Shown here piece by piece: positions 11,864 through 26,586 of a DNA stretch of 64,000 nucleotides. Under the pieces are notes generated by a model. That model saw nothing but the letters and a program-made list of their open reading frames with translations, ran no database searches and was not told where the DNA came from. Positions within the stretch are counted from its first letter, which is position 1; every line of letters starts with the position of its first letter. A program made the translations under genes and the position numbers. The stretch covers positions 69,646,984 through 69,710,983 of the forward strand of contig OY740769.1 of the NCBI GenBank assembly GCA_963513935.1, read 5' to 3'. This stretch comes from Aphrophora alni (taxonomy: Eukaryota > Arthropoda > Insecta > Hemiptera > Aphrophoridae).

Positions 11864-13222
11864 CTATTGTTGTTATATTTGGTAGCAAAATTGCTGATAT
11901 TTTAAAAATGACATTTTCTGTTTAGTTTTAATGCGGCGCCCGTGTAATTAGTTCACGGCGTGATTTAACAGGTGTTATGGGATACCGTGGGAGATATCCC
12001 ATAAGTGGGATTGTTCGTTAAGGTTTGGCTTGAAAGAAAACAACGCATTTAAAGATGGAAGTCACTATTACACTTCTGGCAGACATCATAGAAAAATGTT
12101 TTGAAATTAACTATTGCAGTAACTGAAGGCCTGCATATAAATGTGTGATATGAAAGTAGTTAATTATGAGCGTTGTGACATTGTTTATTTTTGGAATTAT
12201 AGCAGGGTGCGATGTTACATAATTTCGGGAAAACCGTGAAAATCATCTTATTACACGTAGAATTTGATTGTTATCTAAAAAGGGAGATAGGCTTTGTAAT
12301 TTGGTAGTACAAGAGTTTTTATGATTTACGAGTTACTTTCTTCTTAATTTACTACTAATGTTGATGATGTCCAATTTCCAGTGTCCAAATTCACTTCACG
12401 TCACCACTCCTTTCTATTTACACCACTGATTATAACACAATATCTCTGGTTTCCCCTTTCTTTTTTACTGTCCAAATTCTCTTCCAATTTACATTTTTCC
12501 GTATAAGTTGCAAGCTGGTCGTTTTTATTGGGTTTTAAAATTCAACACATTTACATGGCATACGTCATATGGACGAAGTTGATTGACCGGTTTTCAATCT
12601 CGTCCGTTCACCTGAGTTTTTCGCTTGTGCTACGCTCTTTAACAGCTAACTTTCGGCAAAGCACTTTTAATAAGCCTAACTATTTTAAAATATCTTGAAT
12701 ATTTATGGCGTAAACCCATCGTGATTACCGAAATGATACAACTCGCTTTCGCCATTTAGGTTGTCATTTAACATTAAAACACATCTTGATCAGAATATGT
12801 AAATCAAACGTTGCCAATTGAGCGAAGCTCTTCTGAACCACCAGGAGTGGTAGCATGAACAAAGTATTATTAAACAAAACATTGTTTAGGCTTAAAGTGT
12901 AAATCTACATAACATATTTTCTTTGTCAAATATTTCATTCATGCAGCTAATTTAATTTACCTATAGAGCAAAAATTATTCAAGTGGCTGATATTTTCTGA
13001 AAAACGTATGCCAAGTTCAATTGGTGTAAACTGTCTTAAAAATTTTGCACAACTTTACCTAGACCGTTCACATTCAAATTACATCAAAGTTTAGCGTTTA
13101 TTATAATGAATACGTTCCTTCGGTATTCTGGGCTTTGTCACATTTTGTTTTAAAATTATTTGTTTGTACAAAATTTCACAACTCTCGTACACTATATACT
13201 TCTCACGTACATGTTAACATAT
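11864..13222. other. Segment between inverted BEL copies, mirror of 2071-3429
   Basis: This orientation of the segment matches 61371-62355 directly. No gene was recognised. A minus-strand or plus-strand retrotransposon body could be hidden here but no domain could be read. Confidence 0.5.
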
Positions 13223-13552
13223 TAAAGCCGATATCCTCCGATCCAAATAAATTCTTAGCATTAACGCCAAATCATTTTCTAATAGGGCACCCTATACTTT
13301 ATCTTCCCGAAGAAGATGTCACGTCTTCTGAGTAAAACATTGGCAACATATCCTACGTTTCCCTCATCTCCTATGTAAAGAACGGAACTTAGAGTATTTA
13401 AACTATGTTCAACAAAATTCAAAAAGGACACGTTCTGCTGACAATCTTATGGTCGGAGACCTCGTTTTCATTCTAGAATACTACACTCGCCCGAGTGTGA
13501 TGGGTGGCCGCTTGGTCGCATCATCCACATCCATCCCTGCAAGGATGGCGCT
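13223..13552 (+). pseudogene. BEL/Pao integrase C-terminal fragment, mirror of 1741-2070
   Basis: The plus strand reads KPISSDPNKFLALTPNHFLIGHP, then GDLVF and WPLGRI in shifted frames. The start of the fragment is joined to unrelated sequence (VNIL before KPISS), so it is the truncated partner of the inverted pair. Confidence 0.8.
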
Positions 13553-16500
13553 GTTCGTTTCTTTAAAAACACATTAAAAACGATAGAGTGGATATATACG
13601 CGTTCTATCACCAAAATAATCAAGCCAAGTCTTCATATCGATCGGTATTATTGACAATAACCACTTCTACCAGACATATAAGGTAATTTTAAAGTCTCTG
13701 TTCTTTTTCTTGCTTAGCCTCTCATTTTTTCTACGAAAATGATACGAATTCCTAACATACAACATATACACTTTTCAAATTTAATTAAACACTTCTAATT
13801 ATATAGTCGAGACTTTACGAGATATTTGTTTAAGCCTATACCTACAACGTTCTTCAACGATAGGGCTCCGCAAGTTGCAGTCCTTCTCGTTGCTATGTTT
13901 TAATAATTTCTACCATCCTCTTCAAATTAATCAAGTCTTGCAACGGTTAGCGTCATTACGTAACGTTATAATAATATAAATGTCTTCAAATATCGTCAAT
14001 TTAAAAAATATATATATACAACGCAGCTAATAATGTCAAAAATCTCAACTCAATATTATTTTGTATTTTACATCTTTAATTCACTGTTCATTGAATTAGT
14101 TTACTATCTTTGGATTTATAAAGTGTATTTGTACTATTATCAAACATAAAAATAAATAACAAGCAATGTTCCAGTTTAGATATTAAATTAATATAAAGTT
14201 AGCTCGTTATACTTTTACCATTTTCTTAAAATGATTTAAGTACAGCACCATTAATGTACATGTACTTACAAATTCGCATATCCGAGATTATAAGGGTTGT
14301 AGGTCAAAAGTGTTTCAAAAGTAGCGTAAATTTTATTGATCAGTATTCACTTATAATAGATAGATTACAACTTCACAATTCTGAAATAATTTTTTAAACG
14401 TACGTATGTTTCTTTTGTATTTGTAAATTATTGTATTTAATAAATACTATAATTTTTTATTTACAAATGTTGATGAACCAAAGTTGAAAGTTTTTTTTAA
14501 ACCTCCTATTTAAATAGTAGTTTTAGTCAATGAAGCAACCAAATGTCATGGTTAAGTAAATCGTTCCTAATTATTATTTACCGTTGATAATTTAAATGTC
14601 ATCTTTAAATGTATTTTTTTTAAAGCTTCGTTGATTATTCTTTTGAGTAAAGTTTTATACTTCTTACATTCTCCCTTTAAACCTGTAAATAAATGTAAGT
14701 AACATAAAACCAATTTTCAGATTTTTATTTATTACTTTATATTTTATATACGATTATATTTATGAAATATGTTTTTACCAAAGAAGAAAAAATACATAAT
14801 TTTTAATATTATAAATATAAAACCCTTTGTAGGTGTATTTCTGGTTTAGTTTTTTTCTTCTTCTTTTTTTTTTTAAGCGAGGCTTCTTTGTGTTACATTT
14901 ATTTTAACCCGGATAGTACAGTGTAGTCAATTTTATCTCTCAGTATTATAATGTGGGTTAATGTGGTTTTATTTATTTAGTTTCTATGTAGATATACAGT
15001 CAGATAGATAAATAAACTATATAAACTGGTGATAATTAAATCAATGAACGTGTTAATAATTGAGCTCACAATGAATAATTAATCGCATTTTTATCTGTGA
15101 AAAGTATTCATATGTAATTTGAATGGATAAACTATACTTTTAATTTATTCATTTACTTCGTCGTTATTTACATGTATATAATTATCACTACTGTAATATT
15201 GTGCACAGCACATTTTAAATACTCATTAGAGAGCACAGTATTAAACGAGATTAGACACGGAAGATACAGCGCTCAAGTGTTCGTGACGTAAGTCCAATAG
15301 TAGTGATTTTATTGATTAAGAATGTGCTCACGTTTTACGCCAGACATCAATATTAACATCTTCCTTAATGGGCAAACGCAGGTAAATTTCACAGTTAACA
15401 ACTGACCTAGCTCCATACCAACAAAGAAACATCTAGGTGATAATTTAGTTTTAAACTAATTATTTTGAATAATCCTTTCTAAAATAATATTTAAGTTAAA
15501 AAAATAGTTCTAGTAATCCTACAATCATTTCTTAATCGGGAGTTACTGGCCCCTAAATTAGTTCCAATACAGTACATATATATTTTTTTATTTTTTTTAC
15601 CAACAAAAATAGAAGACGGAACATAATGAAAATTTTGTTTCTTTCAGTCAATTATCTTTTATTTCAGAAAAAAAAATCTTAGTATTATTCATTAAATTTA
15701 CAGTCCAGATACATATTATTTAACGTCTTATTTGTTAAGGACTATTTTATTTAAAATAAGTTTTACTTATTGATATTTTAAACATAGTAAAGATTTATTC
15801 AAAAATTTTAAATGAACAACTATAAAAAATATGTACAGAAAAATATTCTTGTAGCTGTAGTTTGTGATATTTGTAAAACTGGTTTATAAATAAATTGTAC
15901 AATTTATTGTTTTTTTTTTCGCAGGTTAGTAAGTCACATATCAATTGCAATAGTAGCTGTTCTCAGGATGTTGTAAGTAAAGTATTTGTACCTTTTCTTC
16001 TCAAAATACAAATATATAATGTACTCGTATCTAATGTTATCTCTTACTTGAATATAAGTTAAGTATTCGCTTGTTTAAAATTGAAAAACCATTCGGAGTT
16101 ATTTAAAAAAAACCTGATTAATTTTTGTTAATAAAATAATAATCATTTTAACTTTGATCAATGTGATGTTTTAATGATGTTTAATATGATGTTTAATACT
16201 CTGCCTCCTAAATGTTTTAGTTTAATGTGAAATTTTTACCAATCATTTAACATTAATTTCACCCCATTTGTGTATTTGAATTTAAAAGTTTAAGTAGATA
16301 GGCATTAACTACATAACCACAAACACTAACTTACAAGTTGATTGCTAGTTGCAAAGCTACACGTTCTTGGCGATCTCTTGCGAATTGTTAAAATTCACAA
16401 ACCATTTTAAATAAATTCCAGAGTTGATTATTCTAGATGTAAATTAAATACTGTTAGGAGATCATGAGTGGTGTAGCGGAAAGAATGCTTCCACTATTAG

Positions 16501-19500
16501 CTGATGCGAGCAGTCACTCGTACTACTGACTATTCTAAAAACATACACCTGAATGACAATAAACATTGGATATATTATAGAAATGTCTTTGGTAAATAAA
16601 GTATTGGTTTTTGTATAATCTATTTTTTATCAGTTTTGTTTGTTAAGCGTTGTGTATTTTATTCAGCTACAAAAATAATTCTTAACTACATCAGTTATTA
16701 TTCAAGACAATTATTTCTTCATACGAAATAAAACCGAAGCTTATTTAAAAACTTATAAAATTGTTTTAAAAACATGAATTGCTTTTTAAGCAGAGTTTTA
16801 TTCAGGCTGCTTATTTTGTATCTCAATATAATACAATAAGTTTTTGGGCACGGCATCTCGCCTTCAGTCGTCAGTCACCAATTAAACGTGTATGACGTCA
16901 TAACCAATTGATTCAAACATATATCAATATTGAATTATTGTTATATATTTCTTTCTTGTTGATGTCATATCATCTTAACTTCCTCTTCAACTTAGATTAT
17001 CTGAAATCCGTACAACAAGATGTGGATAAACACAGTATTCATTAATAAATATAATCATTTTTTTCTTCTATTTTCTAAATAACAAAAACTAAGTTAAAGA
17101 CAAAAGCGTAGTCAATATAATTCGACTTCAATTTAATAATATTTGATTTAGAAATGAACATTAACAATTTGAGGGTCCTAAAAGAGTAATAAAAACTAGG
17201 TTAGTAAGAGGTAGTTTGTGTGCAAAAATGAAAGCCGGATTTAATATTCTAAAAAGTATATTTTAATGCTTAGGACTAAAACCAAGCTACGCGTCAAGGA
17301 ACACTGTGATTAGCTTGTAAATTGGAAAACTCAAAATAAACCTGACGGTGACAGCGTATGGTTTGGTTTTATTTTCTTTGTAATTTACTGACGAACCATG
17401 AATTGGCAAATTGGTTTAAATCCTAAATCATCTTTTTTCACGACGTTTTGATTTTCCAATGTTTAAGACGGAGAACATAGTCTCATTTATGAAACTTTTT
17501 TCATTTATGAAATCTGCGAAACCAGTGCTTATTGAGAAGGGGAAGAAGTGGGGACTACTCTAGTTTGGCCAGAACGTAAAGTGGAAATCCCATTAGGGTA
17601 TAATTATTATAGTTAATTTGCAAAATATATATTTTTTTAAATTTTAAATTTACAGAATATATCCTCAGTGTTAGTTATTGAAAAAACTAAAACAAAATTC
17701 ATCGGTGTACGTCCAGTAATTTGTACAGCAAAACATTGATGAAATCTCTTCACCCGTTTGAGCTATACGTTTTGTTTGAACTCAAGTGGCCATAACGGAA
17801 ATGATGAAAGATTTAAATCCTACACTTGCCCCCTGTGTGTGTCTAGGAGTATTTGAAAAAGGACTGTCCTTTTCAGTTAATATAATAAATGGTCAAGAAA
17901 GTGTTCAATAACTGCAGAAAAACCAAAATTTTGTTTATTGATGTGATCTTGAAAATTAGTTGCGTAATATGTAATATAGTTAACCAATTGAAAGTGATTA
18001 TTTTAATTGTGAAAATCGTAATAAAAGAAATCCCTACATTGCAGCCTTACTCCTTAAACTATTCTAATGGTTTTAAACAAATTTGTTATATCAAACTTTT
18101 TGATTAGAAACTAATTGTACTAGATAGACATTATGAGTTATTGGTAATACTAATTATTAATAATAGTAGGTTAAAAAACTACATACAAAATAAAACGTAT
18201 TTGTTGTTACAAATCTTTTCAGTCATGTAAATCCCAAACACCTTTCAGCAACAATTTCAATTTCGTTAATATAAAATTGTATTCTCTGTTTGTTACGTGT
18301 ATTCACGACTATGAAAGATATACCCGTTCAGGCATTAGACAATATTATCCTTAACCTATTTTGATGTCGGTCGTTCATTGTTGCATTGTACTGAGATCAT
18401 TTCCGCTTCATAGAAACTGCACAATCAGCGGACTTAACATTGTAGAGATACTATAACAATCATAAACCAGACGTAAATGTTATAATACTCCAACGATATA
18501 ACGTCCTTTGTAAATTAGACTTGTGGGGTTTTATAAGTAATATTTGACTCTCATTATTTACACATTAAAGATTTGGTTTTTATATCTTTCAAATTAAACA
18601 TTAAAAAAATATATGTACGCGTGCATATTGTTTTTGTCAGTAGTAAATACAACTTAAAAAAAAAAAAAAAAAAAAAAAAAAACACACTGCGTTATCTTAA
18701 CTGTTTGACCAACGACTTTTCAAAGAATAATCGTTTAATTTTTTTAATAGTTTGAGATGATCTGTTCGTCGATGTTCAATGAAGATTCCCGGTTGAAGAT
18801 TAGAGTTTTTTTATAAATTTTACTGTATTTGAATTCAGTTTTCATAACAGATATTCTGAATACGTTGCTGAATAACACGTTAGCAATTCTATGTGTCCAA
18901 GTACTTGTAAAAAAATCACAAAATATTAGGAGTACATAAAAAACTTAATCACACCGTTTCAATATATGTACATACAGTGAGTATTTGGAATCTATGATAT
19001 TAGGATAATTACTTTTGGTTGTAAGATATGTAAACGGTAACATAAACTACTATTTGCTGTTATTGATTTGCTAATAATAATGGAATTACAAGACGCCATG
19101 TTGTAGTTATTGTCAGTACACAAGCATGAGAGCTGAGTGACAGCTGTTAAACATGCGGGTATAGTTAATTAATTTTGGTAGTAATTAGTACTGATTATTA
19201 ATTGTTGATCCCACAACCAAGGGTAGAACGTACTGATATCCACATTCTATGATATTGAATAATAAATTGAAAAGTCCAAAAATTGTTGTTTTGATCAAAA
19301 TAATCCATATTTTAACATTAATATAATATAAAAATTAATAAATGTGTAAGTAAATCTGTTACCCTAATTCAGTATATATTCCTAAATGTTGTATTGTGAA
19401 CATTATATTGTATATGTGTAGACATTATGTAAATCCTCTAAATATCGTGTTTTGCAACATTTCAATTAATAAATAATATAAAATATTTTAATTATTTTCC

Positions 19501-22500
19501 TCTTTTATCATAAGAGTTGAATAGACATATTTTATAACGCAGTTAGGCATAGTATTCTATAGGTTTCCAAAGTAACATATGAATTCTAGAATACGTAAGA
19601 AAAATATAAGCAAATAAAGGAAAATATTCTATTGGCTACCTCACATTAGAGAAGTACAGCAGGATTTCACAACATCTAATCTCCGCCAATGTTTGTTAGA
19701 AAGTCAATTTTACTCAAAGTTCACAAGGACAACTCCCTCAAAATTGAATTAGCTTTTATGATTGTACTTAATGAAATTGGCTTATATAACATGTAACAGT
19801 TGGTCAACATATTATCATATTTTTCATACAAGTAAATTAAATTTTAAATAAGGGATACAGTAGTACTCATAATTAATAAAATATACTATTTCATTTAATA
19901 ATTTCACGTAGACATACGTCAAATTAAATCAGGTTTTTGTTTAACGTTGTAAAGTGAGACATATAGTGGTGATACAGAGTTTCAATTTTCTTAATTACTA
20001 TTTTAAAGCATCTACGAGTGTATAGAAAAATATAACCTGAATCTGTTATGAAATTCACTATGTGTTTAAAAACATTATCTGCATAATGAATGTGAATGTT
20101 ATTTCAATTCATAATATCCGTTTTTTAATATTATTGCAGGGAGACACTGATAGGATATTTTGAATTTCAAATCACTTTGATTATACCACTTTAAGTTTAA
20201 CTCAATTAATTCCGTAACCGATAAAATACAAAATAATATGTAAAGACGAACATTTTACCAGCATCTGCTACAGATATTATAATTATTGTAATTATAATAC
20301 AACACAACATCCTGTTCCTGCCTAGAGAACAAAAGGAAATCATGGTAGGATCCTCGTACAATTCAGCAGTAATCATAGTGATATGAAAAGCAGATGAAGG
20401 TGTAAGATTGAGCCTTCATCCCAAAGAAAGACAAATGTATAGAATTTTATATGGGGATTTTTGGTGCCTCGATCTTTTATTAAAGCGTGTATCTCTTTCA
20501 TTAAGCTGTGATGGGTGGGTTGAGGGATATGTAATTTTACATTTACAATAAGTAATTTAAACGTTTTAGCATTTAAATGGGATACAATTGTTATTTTAAA
20601 ATCTAACTGCTCTAAAGCGATAATAATAGTGTGAGCCGAAAGCAAAATGAAGAGAAAAATAAAGTAAAACTACAACTCCCAGACAGTCGTCTGGTGGATA
20701 CCAAACTCAAAGTTAAAATAGTCAAATATCAATAAATCTGTCTAACACAGATGATGGTTTAAAATTATATTCCTATATTCAGCTAAACAAAATAACTCAC
20801 GTGACCATTTCAACCAATATGAATAATAGCAAATCAAAAATCTGAAACTAAGAGAATAGATGGAAATAGCAGTGAGAGATGGACCGGAGATTCACTATAG
20901 TCCAGAGAACAAATATGAAACAATAAAATAAAACATTTAAATTTAACGAACATAAAAGGAAACAACTGCAACTAAACAGATTTGTATATGTTTTGTGAAA
21001 TATTAATAAAGTAAAAAAGAATAATTTAAATAAAATATAATAAATGTAAGTTTTTAAAAAATAAATAAAAGTTTATAATAAAAGTAATATATAAGAGCTT
21101 TTGTTTCTTTTGTAATAAGTATATAACACTTTCAAATTTCTTTTTTCTAATATAATGTATGTTCACAAGAATTGTATCTAAATTCATATATAAGAAAATA
21201 ACAAAGCAATGGGACGTTAATTTCGTAAGTAATCAAATATAAAACTGAAATTATACTCTGTATTTATTGTCCCATATTTAATTTAAAAACACATGAAACA
21301 CGGCCAAGCTAGAAATATTATTTTAAGGATTTCCCAATTTCAAAAGTGACGAAAGAATCAAAGTTCTTATGAACCAAAAATAATCATACAAAAACCACCA
21401 AAGTCTTACAACCGTTATTTTAGTTATTTTTGATAACTCTTGAAACATCTCAACATTTTATTTCTTCAAACTAATTTTTAAATAGGATTAGTGAACATAT
21501 AAGGAATATTTGCTGATCAGTTAACTGGAATTTACAAAATCCACACCACCTTGTTAAATGCAAATTTGTATCTAATGAATCGAGATATTTAAAAAACCCT
21601 AGATTTAAAAAATTATTAAAAAATGTGAAAGTAAATTTAATAAACATCAAACATAATACCAAATGACTTTAAACATTTCGGTAGTAAAATCATACAGAGA
21701 CGATTTTATTTTTCTATAAATAAATGTGTAAAAACTACAGCATCATATAATAATATGCAGTCCTTGTAGTGGTAAACAACAATAACTTTATTCTTCCATA
21801 TGTATAATGTGATATATAGTAAAATAAATCTGAAAATTTTCGTAATAAAAAAACTATGCAATTATTAAAAGCATTTGATCCAGATATCGTATTATAGTTT
21901 GGATTGTGGATGAATGTGTGTTCTTATCTTTAAAGCTGATACAATATGGAATCATGTTTCAAATACATGTCAATGTTTTAAAATGTATGTTTTTAATATT
22001 TAATATTTTTAGATGAAGTTGTTTTATTGTTGTTTGAGTTTTACATTTCTACAAATCTTCTTAGCTTTCGTGAAATGATTTAAATTTTAACTCAAAATTA
22101 TTAAATTTTTAAAGAGTGGAAGATAAATAAAAACTATATTTTTAAAATGTGAGTCATTGGTACCACTTTGTTTAAAATATATTATTTATGACCAATTTTC
22201 ACCCTAACGTTATTTAGAGCATTAAATGAATTCTGATTTCAATTAATATTATAATTATATCACACTAACGTTATTGTATATACATTCGTTTTTTCACATT
22301 GAAATACAGATGATTTTATTTTATTAAATATTATGTTAATTTATGAAATTTTAGATATTAGTATGGAGTAGTACAATATATAGAGTGATTTAAAAAAAAA
22401 ACAATTTCTGATCTGCAGTCTCATTATTATTTCCTTTCACATGTAATTTTGTAATAGATATTTCCCTTGGTCAAATATCATAAACCTTTTTTAAAATAAA

Positions 22501-23178
22501 TTGTTTAGATATGCAACATACTTATTGGCAATTTCCATTGTTAAATTATTTTATGATAACAAAAATCCATTATTAATGATACATTTAAATGTTTATAGTC
22601 TAATGAACAAATAATAATCCATTTACGGATTAAATTGTCAAGGTTTAATAAAAAAAAAAAAAGGTATTATTCCGTACTATCAACGTTTGTTGCTTTTAGT
22701 ATGTATCTCTCAATTATCTCAAAACCTAATATTTAAATACTGTTAAATTTGTTTATGTACCTCATGAAATTAATAATGATTACCGGTTTATGTGTTTACT
22801 TGTTTCATTAAGTTTACTCAATGTTACCTTCGATTCAAACGCATGTTTGAATACAGCAAACCATGTTCTTATGCAAGAGTAATGAAACATAAAATAGTAA
22901 AAATATTTTATATACGCAAAACATATATTAAAAAGTTTTATATCCAGCACATTAGAATGAAATAATTTTATGTTTTCCTTTTAGACCTTTATGGCGTGAA
23001 AATACTCTGATCAAAATATTGAATCCTAGAACACTCCCTATCTTTTACATTTAATTATGATAATTTACCACCTTGATTGATTTTACTGGATTACACTATA
23101 GTCATCACGTAATAATAAAGAATTTAAAAAAGAGAAAAATATACTAATTGCTGAAACAAAAACAGGTCTTACGATGTA

Positions 23179-23182
<4 letters not shown>
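13553..23182. other. AT-rich, gene-poor DNA of the X arm
   Basis: Nearly 10 kb in which no gene could be supported. Short open frames at 17889-18107, 18573-18755, 20373-20645 and 21471-21662 have ordinary AT-rich composition and no recognised domain. The one at 20373-20645 has a stop codon in its mirror copy (about 53980), which argues against selection. Landmarks are a 27-base A run at 18656-18682 and a sequence at about 16472-16482 (TGGTGTAGCGG) that fits the RNA polymerase III A-box consensus without a convincing B-box after it. Confidence 0.6.
18656..18682. repeat. Poly-A tract (27 bases)
   Basis: An uninterrupted A run. The mirror copy at 55769-55793 is T and slightly shorter, one of the length differences that distinguish the two arms. 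Confidence 0.9.

Positions 23183-23236
<54 letters not shown>
23183..23236. repeat. (TA)n microsatellite
   Basis: An uninterrupted TA dinucleotide array. The mirror at 51207-51266 is six bases longer, consistent with slippage after the arms were duplicated. Confidence 0.95.
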
Positions 23237-23239
<3 letters not shown>

Positions 23240-23660
23240 AATATTGTACATAACAAATATAAAATATTTGAAAAGCGTTCTATTAAAAAAACGATAATGG
23301 TAAAATTAGTAAACAAGACAAAGACTAAATCTAAAACAATAAACATTGATTTTTATAAATTGAAGAAAGTATGTTTAAACTTAATAAATAAACAAGTTTA
23401 ACACACCCTATTTCTCCTAAAAAGTTTGTATATCATGAGTTTCCTAAAAACTGGAATATAAAATATATATAACTGAATTTTGGGAAAGCTGCTGTAAGAG
23501 TTGTATAAAACAAAATTGTTCTGTGGTACATGTTCCAAGCATTATCCAACTTGGAAATCTGTTAAACTTCTTGTTCACAGAATAATGCATGCCATTCTTT
23601 TGTCTACTAATCTTTATATAATTCGGCTCAAAAATCTAACAGTTGTCGAATAATACATAA

Positions 23661-23702
23661 CCCCCCCCCCCCTCCGACACACACACACTCACGCGCGCGC
23701 AC
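23661..23702. repeat. Compound C / CA / CG tract
   Basis: Twelve C are followed by a CA array and a short CG array. The alternating purine-pyrimidine part could adopt Z-DNA. Mirrored at 50740-50783. Confidence 0.85.
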
Positions 23703-25574
23703 GTAAATTTAATAAAATCGTGAAACTATTATACTCTCAAGTTCTTTGATTAGTCGTATTGTTAAAATTAACAAAATTAAGTAAATAATAAAAAAGAGTT
23801 ACTTTTAAGTTGTGTATCAACGAAAGATTATCAACAGTACTCTAAATAACAGCAATAATTACACGCTATATACGCGTATTTCAATATTCTTTGATTTTAG
23901 TATTGTACTAAAATTGACTCCTAAATTTTAATTCATTACTACCTATCTTTAAAATTATTAAATGTTTACGTTAATGTAAATTATTGCGACTCTAAGTAAA
24001 CTGAGGAGAGGTGATTTTTCTTTATACGGTAATATATGAGGAACAATATTATGTTAGTTATGTGTAGTATAATTCAAAGATACGAACATCTTTAAAAATG
24101 GATTTTGCAAGTTCTTTAACCACGGGTGGTAATAGTTCAAATGACCTTGTTAACAACTTGCCTTCAGCGTAAACATAACTATACCGGCCCTGTGGAATAG
24201 AACCTCAACCCTATAAAAAACTAAAACTAAAACACCAAGTACGTTTCCTAAACCATTTAAAAAAATTATTATATCTTTATGGATAAGGAACTGTGAACAA
24301 AATACATTACACTATGCCGGTGTCCGTAAATAACTTTAACGTGTTTGAACTTAACTCATTACAGTTGAATAAAATTTACAAAATCGAGGTTAAAGGGTGT
24401 GGTCTTCAAATAAGTAAATATGTTTCCATTGAGATACATAATAACTGAGACTAAGGTGTTATAACTTCAATATCGTGGAGAGTATATTTTAGAGAAATAT
24501 ACATTTTTTTATTTTTATAATATACCATTTGTTATTCTAAAATACTAGCACTTTTAATTCCATACTAATCAGTAACAGCAAGCTTTGACAACAAAGTGAA
24601 TCACGTTATCCGGATCACTCCGCAGGGAAAATCCTTCTAAATTACAAAGGCCTTGGTAAATACGGTATGTTTGTGGGTAAATAAAGTTGCATGCCATTGT
24701 GTGACATATCCACTTCAATCTGGATATTTGGCAAGAACGTCGTATTTGTAAGCCAACTACACGTATTTTAACTTATACCTAAATATAAAAAAAGGGTATT
24801 TATTACAAGAGTTGTTTAAAGTTTTTATTTAGATTAGGTCTGATATGGTTTCTAAGAGAACATACAATGGAGAATTTGTGTTGATAATTTTAAGTATTAT
24901 TAACGCCTCAAATTGATTAAAATGAACAGAGAATCACCCACAAAAGAGTATTAATTGTACGTAAGTTTTAACTTTTGTTTATTATACGTAAGATTTATTA
25001 TCTCGACTATACATTTCATATATTAATACACAATAAGAGTGTATTTACATATTAAAAGTAAACATGGCTTTATACTAAATTATCAAGAGACAAAATTTGT
25101 AGAAAAACTGAAAGGAGGTGTTTTTAACAAAAAAATTTAAAAACTCTCTTCCATATTTAGTCGCGCATTGTTTTTATTCTGAAAAAGTAAAAGAAATTGG
25201 CAGCAATAACTTCCTATATAATTTTTTTTTTAATATTTAGAATAGCCATACATTTTAACCTTATAATACTAAACAGGTTAACCAAATTTTATATATTTTT
25301 ATAGATTTATAAACCATCCTTGTAACGAGCTCTAAGCGTTAGACTATGAAATGTGCATCAATCTTAGTTCTTAGAATAATTTTGGAATTGTGTAAATTCT
25401 TGTAGTTATTTAAATATGAATTGTAATGCTTGTATAAAATGCACTTATGGGTCTACACTTCTCATGCTAAACAAAACATACAAAACATTTACACAATCGA
25501 CCTTAGGTTCGGTAATATAAACACAATCAGAATATTGTATTACATTCTACATTTTTATTAAGTCTAGCCTAACA
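23703..25574. other. AT-rich DNA, no gene seen
   Basis: No coding region, RNA gene or element domain was recognised on either strand. Confidence 0.5.
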
Positions 25575-25630
25575 TAGTTTCGCCAATACGGCATATGCAA
25601 GGAAGATCAACACAAATCTTTACTTATATA
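25575..25630. repeat. 56-bp direct repeat, copy 1
   Basis: The unit begins TAGTTTCG and contains GCATATGCAAGGAAGAT and CACAAATCTTTA. It recurs in the same orientation at 25738-25793 with about five differences. Both lie at the edge of the TA-rich zone. The spacing of 163 bp suggests an ancestral tandem duplication of a non-coding unit. Confidence 0.8.
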
Positions 25631-25660
25631 TTTTTTAACCTTATAAAATAATAAAATTAA

Positions 25661-25822
25661 AAAAATATATATATATATATATAAAATATATATATTAAAC
25701 TTATAATATATAAATAATATATTATTTATATAATATATAGTTTCGCTAATACCGCATATGCAAGGAAGATTACCACAAATCTTTATATATATATTAAATA
25801 TATAATATATTATTAACAAATA

Positions 25823-25880
<58 letters not shown>

Positions 25881-25925
25881 CATATATATTATATATATAT
25901 ATAATATATAACATATATATTTTAT
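25661..25925. repeat. TA-rich microsatellite zone
   Basis: Interrupted (TA)n and (CA)n arrays surround the second copy of the 56-bp repeat. Open frames across it are artefacts of TA repeats, which read as YIYIYI. The mirrored zone at about 48475-48782 differs considerably in array length. Confidence 0.9.
25738..25793. repeat. 56-bp direct repeat, copy 2
   Basis: Second copy of the unit at 25575-25630, in the same orientation. Confidence 0.8.
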
Positions 25926-26586
25926 ACGTGATATAAATGTTATAATAATTAAACTTACGTGTTACCATACAGTCAGTTATATCCCGAATTATTTCGTCAA
26001 CAATGTATCGGCATTTTCAACATCTTTTAGAATCACTTAAAGTCAATCACAATTTTTTTTTAATACTTAAAACACATATACCCATTTCTCACTAAACATA
26101 AATATTGCATATGTATATTAACATATATTTAAAGCCAATTCATGTCATCTCTGAACTAGACAATCTCATCATCTTATTATGTTTATCTGATTAAACAAAG
26201 CAGAATAATGTATGAGAGTCTTAATTTAATTTGTTCATATTTTCAATTTTGGGATTTTTTGTTTATATTTAAAAAATATATATAACTTTTCCCATGCTGT
26301 CATATACAACCTTTGTTACATATTCAGTATTTTCATATTTTTTTTATTGTAGTAAAATTATATACGGTATCTATTATATGGAAATCAAAATTATATTTTT
26401 CGTATTAATCCAAATTTATTCCCAGCTCTAGGTTTTTCAAATCGCTTCTTGAAATAATTAAATCATTAAATATCACAATACGATAAAAACAATAATTAAA
26501 ACAATCTTTATATATTAAAGTTATTGGTATAAGGTTTTTATACCAACTAGTATTATAATTAAATATTATTTCAAGTGAAATATACG

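Noticed and set aside
20373..20645. 90-codon minus-strand frame
   Set aside because: The mirror copy has an internal stop, composition is ordinary, and no homology was recognised.
23083..23401. Open frames across the TA array (YIYIYI repeats)
   Set aside because: These are translations of (TA)n, present on both strands and of different length in the mirror copy.
25575..25793. CRISPR-like array
   Set aside because: Only two diverged units separated by simple TA sequence; eukaryotic context.
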